Shown: positions 15,601 through 28,894 of the stretch, piece after piece
Numbering within the stretch: the stretch's first letter is position 1
How the letters are laid out: every line of letters starts with the position of its first letter
Assembly: GCF_018691265.1 (NCBI RefSeq)
Contig: NW_024881313.1
Coordinates: 10,554,501-10,618,500 of the forward strand
Direction: 5' to 3'
DNA: 64,000 nt
From: Tyto alba
Lineage: Eukaryota > Chordata > Aves > Strigiformes > Tytonidae
Translations under genes and position numbers: made by a program
Notes under the pieces: generated by a model
Told to the model about the DNA's origin: nothing
Databases searched by the model: none
What the model saw: only the letters and a program-made list of their open reading frames with translations

Positions 15601-17639
15601 TGTCATCTAAATAGAGTAGATTTATGGACTGACCTATAAAAATGACAGACTAAGTGAGAAAGAAATTCATATGATCACCAGGTATTGAATCAACCCTGGC
15701 CCAAGGTGTAAGTGGTTAAGCTCAGAAGTCCTCTGTTTCTGCTTCAGACTTTGATACAAATGAGAGTATTTTGCAATTGATTTTTCAAGAAAATGAGTTC
15801 AACTTGATGAAAATTCTGCTATCCCATTATGCATATTAAGGAAAACAAGTTCTGCATCAAATCCCTGTTATGTGTGGGATGCAGGCTGCACATGCAGACT
15901 TGGAAATTTATTTCCTGTTGAAGGAATCAACAAGTTTATCTTTGCTACTTCTCCTTCCTGGCTGGAAAAAAGTTTTATACAAGTAGCATGAGTTGCTGAC
16001 AGCTGTCCCTTCTCATGCATATAGAGATCGTGTTCCCCCATTATGACAGTGTGAGATCTGAGAAAATACTATGGGATGCAATAGACAATGCAGTGATTCT
16101 GCAGAAGCTGTGATCTTTGATTTTTCACCCCTGCTATCAGTTTTAGTAATAAAGAAATTGCCGTGTGCTTCTTTTAACATCTTTTATGGTCTTCTATTGC
16201 ACATACACCTAGCATCCCTAGACAAGAGCAGGAGTGTGTTCCTGTAGGTCCTGTGCATACATAAATATGTGAGGGGCTTGGCCTAAAGATCTGTCATCCA
16301 GAATTATTCAGTCGAACACATGCAGACTGCAGTGTCTGACAAAGTCACTCTGCTCTGCTGTAATAGGATGCAGAATCTGAGCATCAGATTGTATTGTTTT
16401 AACTGTTTTTTATAGAGGAGTCTTTGGAAGAAGGAAAAGATGATAATGTTACATTAAACATCTTGTCTGATTAGCTGAAGAGGAAATTCTATCAGAGCTC
16501 TCCCAGACAAATATAGCAACATAAAAGATATCTATGATTTCACCTGATCTCCAAACAGGTCATTAATAGTAATGAAACTTCAAAGACTCTCAAGTTAATT
16601 CAATAAACTTCTAGCTTTAGCCATCAGGACTTTTTTTAAGAAAAGTAATCCTTCAATTTAGGTACATGAATTATTAGCATTGTTTTTTTAAAAAAATCAT
16701 AAGAATATTACATCTTAATTAGAAATAACTGTGATTTCAATTCTTTCATCTATTCCTGACTTGGTTGGTATCATATCTGAAAGAGTGTCAAGCTGCTAGC
16801 AACATCAGATTAAAAGTAGAAGACAGAAATGTCTATAGAAGATGCAAGAATATTGCCTAAATGAAGGAACGAAAATGAAAGTCTATAGTCAGAGCCTACC
16901 TAATGGTATGCCAGAAATATAGTTCCACAGACATCTGAAACACATAGTATTTTTAGAATTACTTACTGATAAGAATACTTGAGGTAAGCCATTTAATAAT
17001 TAAACTCAAAAATAATATTTGAAAATATCATAATTTGAATGCACCTTAAAAATAAGTTATGAACGAATGGTTCCTCTCTAGCCTTCCCTTTAGTCCCTAG
17101 GGATGTGATGAGCCTGAGCACAGAGGTCCTAGTGAATTCCTACCTTTGTAGTTAAATCCAGAGAGAAATAAGAACTAAAAACAAAATGAAACAAAAAGCT
17201 TTCACTAGTAATCACTATATGCCAGGGCTGGGTGAGAAAAATAAAAGAGTCACAGATTTCCTTTCATGTAGATCCATTGGCTCCGACACCCCATAGATCA
17301 CATGAAGAAGCTGCAGCTGTATTCTGGACTCTGTAAAGCATCTTCTTTCCATGTCACTGAATGTAGTAATATTTTCTTACCAGTTGTTTATAACGGAAGA
17401 ATTTAAACTTTTGTGTCTGCTTCTTTAGAGCAAAGAGGTACTGGGTCCTAGATATGGTGGCTGATTTTAGTAGAATATTAGTCAATTATTACATAGTTAA
17501 CCCATAAATGGAGGTCAACAGCTAGAAAAAGTTTTGGTGTTATTCTAAAATACTACATTTTTTGCCCTTTTGAGCAACAATGTGCATACTTTTCTGTTTC
17601 AAGGCCAAAGTGATTTATTGAGTTTCTAACACTTTATTT

Positions 17640-18320
17640 TGCAGCTGGGCATTATTTATTGTGCTCACAGGTACACTGCATGTTAATTAATTTTGTTTAC
17701 CTATGCATATTTTTTTCTTAATTTCACAACAGTAGTTTTTGTAATTGACAAAGCAATTTACTGCATGTGTGCTTTCTGCACCCCAGACAAATACTTTAGC
17801 ATGTAATGCACCTTTCTTTCCACTTCAGATTGTTAAGAGAAGAATTGGTTGTGACTAATTGCCAATTAATTTGCAGTGGTTTTAGGGAGGAGGGGGGAAA
17901 AACAATTGCACCTACTAATTAAAATTTAAAATATTCCGAAGTGTCATCTTTAGGTGTCTGTGGAATACATAATTTCCATTTTAGTTCTGCACTGGATCTG
18001 TGACAACCCTGAGCTTGACAGCTCTATTAATTTAAAACCTCAGTGATACCTATTAGTACAAAACATGAAAAAAATGCCATTAATCATTTATTTTAATTTT
18101 GCAGCTCTGTCATTTTCTCAGTATGTTTAAAAATTATGATGACACCGTAATGTTTTCCAATCTACCTGTGTGAAGGGGAAACGGATCACACTACTTAGGA
18201 GAGAGACTAGAGTATATTATTAGAGCTTAATTAATGCCAAACTGATTAGATTTGATTGCACTTTGCACAATAATATTGTTAAGAAATCTATTTAAAAGAT
18301 GCATTGCATAATGCTATATT
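17640..18320. promoter_or_regulatory. Candidate conserved noncoding element, homeodomain-motif rich
   Basis: A stretch in the last DGKB intron is dense in homeodomain-type sites: TTAATTAA (17683-17690), a POU-like ATGCATAT (17703-17710), TAATTGACA (17742-17750), a TAATTG-C-CAATTA inverted repeat (17856-17868), CTAATTAAAATTTAA (about 17914-17929), and TGACAGCTC-ATTAATTTA (about 18016-18034). It contains no simple repeat and no TE signature. The clustering and non-repetitive texture resemble deeply conserved developmental enhancers, but AT-rich DNA yields such sites by chance and no alignment was possible. Confidence 0.35.
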
Positions 18321-19313
18321 TAAAACAACCGGTCTAGATGCAAAGAGATTTTGACCAAAATGCCACATAAAGCAAGTCACAGGTTAATTTTGTTTAGCAC
18401 TGCCTACATTCTGTAGGTCTTATTCATATCAACATACCCAGTACAGCTCTTGGTCACCTGTGGGAAGATGAAAGTATTTGGTACTCCTGTGATACAGAGG
18501 TGTTGCATCCCTCCCTTTCCTGTAAGGGGAATAGCATATGGGCCTCTAGACTGTGGGAAAACCCTCCTTCCCTCAAAACTACTGGCATCCAAATCCTGCT
18601 GAGAGCATGGAACAAAGTGACTGTAAACTAATAGATCCAACTTGATAAGATTTTTCTGTCAGTTTTTTCCCTCTGTCCTTAAAACACAGGGGTTCTTTCT
18701 TTAACATTAATTGAAATATTATAAGCAGAGCTGATTATCTCTGTTTCCAGTTTTCTGTTGTCATCTAGCACTGTAGCTGGTACCTGCATTTATAGAACCA
18801 TGTTCTCTGTTAATTGCAAACATTTGGTCATTTTGTGAAGTCAGGAATACTTAGATAACCAGCACATACTGTAGAAAAAGGAATGTGAAAGCAAAAATTA
18901 TTGATGTAAAAAATATAGTTATCACATTAAAATTACTGATGCTGGCTGCATTTCATTTAGTGGATCCATTGTATTAATGTGGCTTCAAGGCATATTTTGA
19001 AACTCTGACCTGCTCCTGGAACAAATAAACTTCTCATTTATGCATTTATAAATATCTTTAGTATCACAGATTCAGGCTTCTCCTTTATCAGAAAATTTAC
19101 TATTGACGAATAGGGAGCAATTACCATCTCTTCTTTTAAGAAATATGCTTTTTTTTTTTTAATTAGGTCTGGTGTTCCTTGCCATGAATACATGATTGGA
19201 CACACTTTCTATTGCTGGAAAGGTGATTTCGAAATTGCAAATGCAGTATTTTTCTTCTAAACCTATTTTCTAGATATACCAGCCCTTTAAATTTGTGTGA
19301 TCGTGAACTCATA

Positions 19314-19372
19314 GGATAAAGTCTTGGCTTCAGTTAGAGAATGAGAGTTTTGCCATTGGCTTCAACAGTATG
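19314..19372. repeat. Fossil repeat, same core as at 4158
   Basis: The stretch reads AAAGTCTTGGCTTCAGTTAG, AGAATGAGAGTTTTGCCATT, GGCTTCAACAGTATGAG. It shares GAGTTTTGCCA(T/C)TG and the flanking CTTCA blocks with the copy at 4158-4220. This is an ancient amniote repeat fragment by resemblance only. Confidence 0.4.
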
Positions 19373-22300
19373 AGTTTAGCCTATAATGTTGTGCATCAGA
19401 CTTACAACAAAAATCCACAATATCTTAGCAACTCCTGTGGCTATCTACTTTTACCCTAAATGCAATTTTGTTATTTCCTCATTTTACCTATTTTTAAATA
19501 TAAATTTGTGGCAAATATGCCAAATAGAAGTGTTCTCCAGCAGCACTTCAAGCACTCCACTAATTTATGTTTAAAATGTCCTCCATACTTTCTGTAAGTT
19601 ATTATAGATTTTCAATAAAACTGAGTAAGTTATCTCAATAATTATTTTCCAGAATACTGTAATAATTTGCACAAGTATGTTTGTCAGGGTATCATCAGTT
19701 CCTAAAAATATGTTACATTAGAGTTTGAGCATTTGGGATTTTTGTCCAAGCAATCTCTTTTCCTCTTTTGTGTGTGTGTTTGTGTAAATCACAGATTCAC
19801 CTAGGAAAAATTAAAAACAAAAAAAAAATAGGTCTTATTTAAATATTTTATAATTGTGATTCTACTAAAAAAGCCATGAGGCTGCTTGCTGAATGAAAGA
19901 GAAAATGAATGGTAAAAGTCTTTAGACACTCCATGTGCACTCACTCACACAGGGTTTATATACAGCTATAAGTAGCAATTTCTTTATTTTTAACTAAACT
20001 AAATCTTGGTTGCTTGTAATTAAAGATTTTTTTTTCCTTTTTTTATTTTTTTTAAATCCATTTCAGTCTCCCATACAGCACTTTCAGTGTTCAGTCCTAC
20101 TTTGACCTACAACACTGTTTCTCTTTCTGAGACCCTTAGTGCTGTTTCCCATCTCAAAGTGTGTACTGTCACTTGTCACCCACACTCACAGCACCAACTC
20201 TGGCAATGCTGCCAGTATGAAAACAGAAGCAGAAGTGAGAGTCCAGGGCAGAAATTAAGTGCCCGAAAGTCTTGAAAAAGACAAAATTAGCCTATTTCAG
20301 GCAAGGTAGTGCAGTGGTCCAGCGTGTATTACAAACATACTGATCTCTTTTTAACACCCAAATATAAGATTTTTTTAATCTTTGTTTTTTTCAGTAGGAA
20401 AATAAGGCATCAGTTGTTATCATTTTTAGCCAAAGTAATGTTAACATACACTACCATGCATAAGTAAAAAAAATATACTTTAAGTTTACATTTTATTTTT
20501 GTATTTTCAGAATGTAAAATATATCTTGCATCCTGGCACGGTGCCAGTTTATAACAGTTGAAAATATGTCATAGATAAACGCATATAGGACTCCATCCCC
20601 ATGCACATGAGTGGTTAATCATGTTCAGGCATTTTAGCTGATCTCAACTGATAGGATACAACATACTGAAGAGGTCATGGTCTCTGAAACAAATGGCTCA
20701 AGCCAAAAAAGAACATTACAAATGATAAACATTTTCCTAATATGTAATTGCATTCATTCTCAGCAGCATTGAACAACCCCAATCCAACATGCAATCTGTA
20801 TGGAGTCTCAGGATTACCTCACCTCTTCATACTAAAGCCATCTTTTGAGCTCTGCTCTTTTATTCACTGTAAAATGGAATTAATATGATTTACCTCTGAA
20901 AGGAAACTCTGAGGCCATTCTTACTGCCACATCACGTCTAAATCTTGCAATAAGATGAACCCTTTTGACTCGAAAAATCACAGCAGCTGCAGATTACTTC
21001 ATGTATTGATCCTCAGGATCAGGTTGATGTCATCACTGTTCCCGAGCCCCAAAATATGTCTTATAAAGTATGTGAAAGTTACAGAAATCCTTGAGGCAAA
21101 TTTCCAGGACCAGATCATCAGCTGGTATTACCCCAGCTACAGATTTGGCTTTGAAAGTGGTGCCTGAAGCAGTATTTCTTGTGTGAAAATATGTCGATGC
21201 CAGTCTTTGAAAGCCACAGTTATTATTATCCATGTGAAATTAATCTAAGTTGCCAAAAACCCCCCGTATGCTAAATTTGATACTAATGAACAATGTTGAC
21301 AAAAAGAGGTCATGTATGAAATTTGGGACTAACGAACTAAGGTGGTGTGGAAATGAGCATTTGGAGAGTAAAGGCTCTAATAGAGTTAAACCAACCCACT
21401 CATTCTGCTGAGATTTTTATGTTTCTGTCTCCTTATATTGTAAAGTAAATTTCCACCCCAAGAAATGTCCTGATCTATATTTTAATGAGCGTCTGCATGT
21501 GACATACATTTTTTGTTTCATTACTATTAGTGAATGACAAGTGAAGGATATTCATTTTAACTTGAAAATGTCAGGTATGCACTTCAAGAGATATATTTTT
21601 CCAGTTTTTAATGAGGTGGTGTTTCTTTTTGAAAGAAATACCCATCTCTGATGTGGGTACTATACAGGTGACAACTGATATTTAATAAGTGATGGTTCTT
21701 GTATTAGTCGTAGTTCACTAAAGAAAATGTCTCGGATTGCTTTTGAAAAACTCTTAGCGTCACTAGCCCAAAGGCAAGATGTGACCTTTTTATTACATAA
21801 TGAGAATCATTTATTACCTTACAATGTATCTTAAAGTCACAGACAAAATGCCACTTTGATAATTGCTTTCAATTAGCTTTGAGCATAGCATACATTCATA
21901 AAATGTCTTCTCTAATTTAGACTTGAATTAGAGAAAATTGCAGACATAATCTACTTTAAGGTTGTCTCATTTAAGGTGATTCCTAGTTTTATATCACAGA
22001 AATCAAAACGGGTGGCTTTAGAGCAGTCTTACAAAGTGTTTTAAATAGTCTTCAATATTTGAGTCTATTCTATTAACAATTAAATAACAAATTAGAATGC
22101 TAGCTCATCTTTTCTGATCTTTTTTTGCGTATTAACTTTTTAGTTTAATTCAAATGGTTATTTTGAAATTAAGCAGTGTCCTGTGTTAAAAGAGAAGTAC
22201 AGTTTGATTAGATTTATAAATAAAGCATACAAAGACATAGCTTATATCTTAATAATAGGCCACAGCTTGGTCTGTCAGAATGTATGTCCTTTCCAACTTT

Positions 22301-22414
22301 TATATTCTTATTCATCTTGTAGATATGTAAAATATTCAACATCAAGCAATAAATCCTGCACTCAAAAAGTAAGATCACATATTGGCATGTATTTTATTGC
22401 ATATGATTTTTAAT

Positions 22415-22444
22415 ATTGATTGCGTGTATATTGATTGTGTGTAT
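22415..22444. repeat. 15-bp tandem duplication
   Basis: Two adjacent units, ATTGATTGCGTGTAT and ATTGATTGTGTGTAT, differ at one base. Confidence 0.9.
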
Positions 22445-22654
22445 AATTTAAAGTAGTTGTGGAAACAGTGATTACACATAGATTGGTTTACTGCATATGT
22501 AATATCATTCATTAAAAATACAGGTATTTTCCTTTCATCTTTGATTAAATGAAGAAGGTTTGGATGTCGCATATAGAGATAATCCAGGCATCTCAGATAC
22601 TTGGAATTGAACTAGCTCAAGGGATAACTCTGTCTTTTTTCTTTCTTCCCCCAG

Positions 22655-22762
22655 ATAAAAATTACTCACAAGAACCAAGCCCCCATGTTGATGGGACCTC
22701 CTCCGAAAACCGGTCTTTTCTCTTCTATCATCAAAAGAACAAGGAACCACAGCAAGGAATAA
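22655..22762 (+). CDS. DGKB: DGKB last coding exon with stop (C-terminal tail)
   Basis: The exon follows a strong polypyrimidine tract and a CCCCCAG acceptor. It enters in phase 0 and encodes 35 residues before [23 protein letters not shown], then [15 protein letters not shown]. The [16 protein letters not shown] block is the typical DGK C-terminus. The basic KRTRN-SKE ending is beta-like; alpha ends differently and lacks it. In mammals the DGK-beta C-terminal tail is alternatively spliced, and the tail affects association with the plasma membrane. That role is known for the family, not seen here. The ORF that starts at 22549 in the same frame is only intron read into the exon. Confidence 0.95.
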   Translation: MKITHKNQAPMLMGPPPKTGLFSSIIKRTRNHSKE

Positions 22763-23836
22763 GCCTGTGTAGTTTAGTTTTTAGAAAACCAATTAGCTTT
22801 GTTGGGCTTTGGAATATTTATGCTGGAAATCTTTCAAGAATTTTAGAATATCTTCTACTTGCAAAATCATGGATTTTGGTTTAACAGTTTCCTTAACTGA
22901 GCTAATGTAAAACTATGCTACTAGAAAAAAAAATATTGTCACCATTTTGTAGGCATTTTGCATGATGAAAGCAGATGTTTACATAAAGTGATACAGCATA
23001 TTTTTTGTTGCATGCGTTACCATTTACTAATCTGTGGGCTAATTCTGCCATGGAATATGGGAAGAGAATGCCATGGGTAATATGATTTTCTATTTTTTCC
23101 ATTTCAACTTTTTCTACTACAGTGATCATATGCCATAGGTTCAATAGTATCTCTTGAATCAAACATCTTCACATCAATAGCCAATTAGACCTGTTTCAGA
23201 GTAGAGTTTATTACAGGTCTCATTAACAGGTACTTTTAGTTTATCATTTCTTTCTACCCTGAGAATATTTTTATTCAGCTAAGCATTAAAATCTTATATC
23301 TTATTCTGATAACTCCTGTGTGAGTAACTGTACCTGCTGAAAACATCTAACAATGTGTGCAGAATTCAAATGATCATGATTACTCTTGTGTAAGTTTTCA
23401 TAAGATTGGAAGTTAAAGCAAGTTTGAGCAAAAACTATAAGGCTAAGGAGATCATACTAAGAGTAAAAATAATAATACTTGCAAAACTAGGCATCGGTGT
23501 TGTTTGTTGAAACACTGGAATTATTTTCACGAGCAATACATCTCTGTAACATTGCAAACTTTAAATCATTCTGCATATTGACTGATAGCATAGTGCATAT
23601 GCACACAAAAAACCAAAGCTCATGCCTAATAAAGTGCATTTCCCACCAAAGATTTAGTGAAGGATGCTTCAGAGAAATGGCTTAATGCATAATTAATCAA
23701 GCTCACTGGAGTAGACTTCTGAAAATTTACAGTTCTTTTGATTACATTGGCAATGTCCAGACAAATGTTGGAGTAGGAAAAAACATTAAATTAATTGCAA
23801 GTAAATATTCACTTTTCATTTGTTTCATAAGTTGGT

Positions 23837-23890
23837 AGACATAGACACATACTCTAAATATTGAGACATAGACATGTACTTTAAATATTG
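23837..23890. repeat. 27-bp tandem duplication in DGKB 3' UTR
   Basis: Two adjacent 27-bp units (23837-23863 and 23864-23890) begin AGACATAGACA and end TAAATATTG, with about three mismatches between them. This is a simple local duplication. Confidence 0.9.
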
Positions 23891-25076
23891 GAGAAAAAAA
23901 ATGGAACGTTAAACTTATATCTAATTTTGTTGTCATTATTATTTATAAATTTATGCCATCCATAATTTACTCATCCCCTAAATTAATCTCTTAAGGGAAG
24001 GATAAACTGTTATCTATTCCCCTTTTGTAGTCTGCTGTCTGGCATCAAAACATTTCTCGTCATAAATTTTGGGAAGGCGGTTGCTCAGGTTTTTACTTTC
24101 TTAGCCCTCTGAGAGACTTCCTAACAGCTTAGAAATAATAATACAGGGATTTGTCTGAGGTTTGCACAGCACTGTCTAATGTTGAAGGGAAGTCCAAGAA
24201 TGGCAACTTTTTTCAGTCTTGCATATAAACAGTCTCAATAAAAACTTTTTGTGCAGTCTTAACATTGTTCTTTGTTCAGAGTGAGCTGCTTCTCAGCTCT
24301 GCATGTCTTAAGTTCTCAGAGATTTCATCAAAAAAACAAACAACAAAAAAAACTTTGCTTGAAATGCATGATTTCCCATTTTTATCTAGACTTTAAAATG
24401 TTAATGATTTATTAAATCTATTTTTCTATTGATTCATTCAACCATTAAAAGAATAGTACATCATCATTCTGTAGTGCACGGTACTGTGCATGTATTTAAA
24501 TAAAGTTACTATCATTCATTCCTCAGTTAAGAACTCAACAGAGTCCTAATTTATATAATAGACACTGAAATAAAAGTCAGTATAGAGTCGGTAAGGATTA
24601 TGTCTTTGAAATATACAGTCTGTGTTCTGTAAACATTAGGAGGTAAATACTAATTAACGTTATTTTCAGCATTAGGTAGAAAAATATGAGAGCAATTATT
24701 TGCTAAAATTAACATCCTGTAATTCCCCATTCTTGGGTCCAGTGGTGTTGATAATTACAGTTGCTGTGGGAGTAAACTAATATTTTTCTTGTGCATTGCA
24801 AACACACACACAGAAGCACTTGATGCACTTCTTAACTGCAAACATACATAAGTATAGAGCAAAAGATATTTGCAAAAAGAAGGAACTTGCTGACATATTA
24901 CATAAGGTGTACATCAGTTTTATGAAATTATGGTTACAGGTGATAAACATTTTCACATTACTTGCCATAGGATTTTCTACCAATGCTCTCAACTTTTTGT
25001 GGCAAAAAATGTGTTTAACAATAATATATAATGTGCTCTCTATGATTATCTCATGAACATTGTAACTCTGAAAACA

Positions 25077-25082
25077 AATAAA
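25077..25082 (+). terminator. DGKB: Candidate distal poly(A) signal of DGKB
   Basis: AATAAA is followed about 40 bp later by a GT-rich element (near 25120-25140). It is the most distal hexamer with a good downstream element in the first 2.5 kb after the DGKB stop. The upstream hexamer at 24237 is a fair alternative. Confidence 0.4.
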
Positions 25083-28000
25083 ATTATACATAAACTATTA
25101 TTTAATAATGTATGCAATTTTAAATGTGCCAGTGTGTGATAGCAAGTTGTTCACAATGCACTTTTTCACATAAAGAGGGATAGATGGGTTCATGTAATCA
25201 CAATTGCATACAATTCTGACTAGATGTATAAAAGATAAATCAGATCTGTTTGTCAGTATGTATCAAATTCTCAATGTAGCAAAATATAATAGAACAGCCA
25301 TTTTACTATATTGGCACTTATCATAGCAGTGACAGTCTGTCTTTCTATTAATCTTGGTTGGTTGGTTTTTTTAGCATGGCCTCTAATAATTTAAAACCAT
25401 GCTCAGGTTGAAAGTATTGATGATGAAGAGAAAATTTTAGAGTACATAAAACGTGATGTGAAGGGAAAACGCTTGATTTAATGGAAGAGAACTTCAGAGG
25501 GTGGTCCTTTTTTCGCTTCAGTACTAACATTGTGAAATTATACATTGGTGTATGAAGTGAAACAAAGAATAAATGCATGTATCTTCATACAGCTGAAATA
25601 GATGCACTGTTCTTACATTGACTGAATAGTAGCCGTAAAGCTTCCATAGTTTATAATGAAGCATTCTTTAAGGCCTCATTACTGACATTTGCAATATAAA
25701 TGGAAATTAAAAATATGTAGGAATTATATCTGACACTAAATTTGCAAATTTTTCATCTCCCTACTAGAGCATTGCAGTTGGGCAATGTGCTGAGGAAGGA
25801 ACATGACATCTCAGGAAGAAACCTTAACTTCTGAAATTGGTTAGCATCACTCACTTTGCATGAGTTCCTGTTAAAAGTGGGTGGAAGCAGAATTTCTTGC
25901 AGAGACAAATACAGAATTACTGTTTCCAGTACTTGCAAGATATTTGTATGCATATCATCATGATTATTTAAGGCTGGGGGGTTAGACTTTGTGATTTCGG
26001 CTTATTGGTGTGTGTACGTGTATGTGCATGCTAGATCAAATAACATGCTGATATGCTTAGGACTTTAATGAGCTAGGAAGAACTAAATATTTGTTTCTGA
26101 AGCAGATGTTCTATAACATTTCCTCACTCTTATCAGCTCTTTGGTATTGGATGTAAATCACAACAATGTTTAGCTAATATCCAAAATTGTTTAAGACAGA
26201 TAAAGTCACAGACTTCAATGTGTTTCAGGTTATCAGTGTAAAACATAATATAGTCAAAGAGTGTGTGAGTTTGATATAACTATTGTTAGAAAGGGAGAAA
26301 AAATATTTTTTTTTTAATCTCTAGGTTAATATTTGTTTGCTGAGACTATAGCTATTCAGTGATTATTAGTGATTTAGGGTACCAATGCTATTCTGTAACT
26401 TACTGCCTTCAACCCAAACTGGCTTCTGGGGTCTGTAATTCTGAGGTGGATCCTAGCAAGACCAAGACTTTCTGGGAAGCAGTCACTTCAGAAAAACGTT
26501 GTCCCTCACCTCTCTGGAAGAGTGACTAGAGAGAATGGTTACAATACTGGAAAAAAAAATTTGGAATAATTATCTCTAGACAAGGAGGCAGGAGATGATC
26601 TGAGAATTCTGCTAAGGAATGACAAAACAGATGCTCAAAGTGACGTGTGAAAGGGGTGGGTCACTCCAAGGCAGCCCTCAGAAATGGTGGTGTGGGGCCT
26701 GGGAGGCCAGATGAAGGCATTCAGGGCGAAGGAGCAGTGATGTGCCAAGTGAATTAATTAGATTGATCTAGAGACTTCCATTCATGTAGGGCTGAAGGAC
26801 TTGGGTAGCATTTCTTTCCTTCATGGGGAGTGATTGTCTGAGAGGAGTTAGCCCCAAGAAGAGGAACAACTGAGCTTTTCACTTGAAGGGAGAAGGACTT
26901 GCAAACAAAGGAAAACTGAAGAATGGTCCAAGGAAAGATAAAGGACCTGCCAGGGCTTTGTTTATTTCTGAGGACTTTCATACCTTGAAAAAAAGTAAGG
27001 CATTTGTCCTTGCTGTTAAATATCAGTTTGCCAAGCTGCTAAGCAGTTAGCATAAAAATAAATAAATTTAGAAAGCACAGGTGGGCTTAAGAAGCACTGC
27101 TCAATGTTTTATGCAAGAGTGGTGAAGAACATGCCAGCCTTGTTAGATAATTTCTACCTGTCTCCAGCTCTGTCTTCCTTCTCTCCTCTGTCCCTAAGGA
27201 AGGAAACTTTGTGTGGTCCTGCTGAGATGAGTAAAAGCCTTACTGTACTCCTGACTAGAAAATAAAAAAAATTGTGGGTGAGATCTTGAAGCTGAATCTG
27301 TTAATGAGATGTAACGTAATAGGTTAAAACCTATTGCCTAAAAATGGCATGCGAGGCTCTGAGGGTGTGCTGTGCAGCAATGACTGATGGTACAAACTCT
27401 CTTCAAGTCTGTTAAGATTTGGTATGGTGTCTTCCCAATTTGGGCTTGTGCCATGGGGAGCCTCCTGGATCTTATAGCCCATTTATACTCAGACTACGGA
27501 TTTTTCAGTTGATTTTTAAATGAGGTTTGACCTTTCCTGTTTTGATTTGTGTGTCCATGGCATGGATATGGATAGAGCTTTCCCATTATCAGGTTCTCTT
27601 AATTTTACAAATACAGCTGAAGCAGAGAAGCCTCTGTGACCATTGACTTCCATTATGTGAAACTACCCGACAGCTTGAAACTATAAATAGGCAATGATAC
27701 ATTCTAGGCATCTAGAGTCTGGGCATGTTGATATTTCAGAGGCTGCTTTTTTTCCTTTCTGATTCATGATTCAAAGAAACTACCTGAGAAGCACCTCAGG
27801 GCTCTCTTTAAATATGACTCATAGAAGAGTAAGTGATAATCATCAGCCTTTGTTATTTATAGAAAGGTGATAGCTGTGTTGATGGTAAAGTAGCAGTTTC
27901 ATAGTGAGGTGCCCATTTCTAATAAATGTGGAAATGATTTGCTGAGTCTGAGTGAGAAGCAAAGATTTTGAATTTTCAGGTCAATTTTTAGTCTAAGGTT

Positions 28001-28442
28001 GATAATGACTGAAAACACTTAGCTGCTGGTTGGCCTATTTGAAATAAACTTTTGGTTGGTTGTTTTTTTTTTTTTTTTTACCTAGGGTCAAACTCACGTG
28101 CTGTGAAGGAACATAGCAATCTGCATTAATAAGTAGCTTTTCTGGACAGGGAAGTGAACACTTCCTGCTCTTTTGGTGAAGCTCATATTTATGGGGCAAG
28201 TTCTGCCTGCTAATAAGAAAATACAAATTGTCGATCTTCAGGCCTGTTGGTCTACATTAAGTACAAAAATCAACACACAATAACAATTCTTCTTAGAACT
28301 ATTTGTATCTGCAGGAAGATAGCAGTGATTTGTATAGCCCTCAGTAAGGCAATGAACTTTACAAAATAAGCATCAGCCCTGTAATTTCTGCCCAGCCATA
28401 AGGTTGGCCGTTGCAAAGGATACGGTGGGTTTGAGAGTGTAA

Positions 28443-28894
28443 TGGTTTGTTGTGTTGGAGTTGTTTTTTTGGCATGGTTTGGTTTTGTTGTTTTTTTTTT
28501 TTAGTAAATATGAGTTCCAAACTTCTCTTTTTTTTTACCCCACACATTTTATATGTCTATGGTGTACACATAAGTAAGCAAGCAAGCAAATGCAGGAAGA
28601 TATATTCAATTTGAGCTTCCATATGTTTAAATTCAGTCCTATTCCTGAAGGAAAATCCAACAAATTGTTAATTTTTGGTAGCTTGGTAGAATCTGGGGGG
28701 AAAATGGGTGTGTTGGGTCTTTCTCTTGAGTACCACGACCTTGTTACAACAATATATACAGTAGACTAAGGAATTTTCATCTTATTGACATCAATCACTG
28801 TTTTCTGTGGTGATATTCTGAACAGTGGTTTGGTTGGGTTTTTTTTTGTTGTTGGGTTGCTTGTTTGATTTGTGGTTTTTTGTTTTTTTTTTTT
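28443..28894. repeat. T/G-rich low-complexity segments
   Basis: Two T/G-rich blocks at 28443-28502 and 28828-28894 are built of GTTTT and TTGTTG words ending in T runs. They are separated by ordinary sequence. Each could be a decayed poly(A) tail of a minus-strand retrocopy, but no body is recognised. Confidence 0.6.

Larger units (their letters stand above)
22763..25110 (+). other. DGKB: DGKB 3' UTR (end uncertain)
   Basis: The 3' UTR begins directly after the TAA. Candidate AATAAA hexamers lie at 23628-23633, 24237-24242, 24499-24504 and 25077-25082. The second is followed by T/GT-rich sequence and the last by a TGTGCC-GTGTGTG stretch, as expected downstream of a cleavage site. I put the end just after the last of these, which gives a UTR of about 2.3 kb. 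Mammalian DGKB UTRs are also long. The region includes a 27-bp tandem duplication at 23837-23890. Transcript ends are needed to fix the border. Confidence 0.45.
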
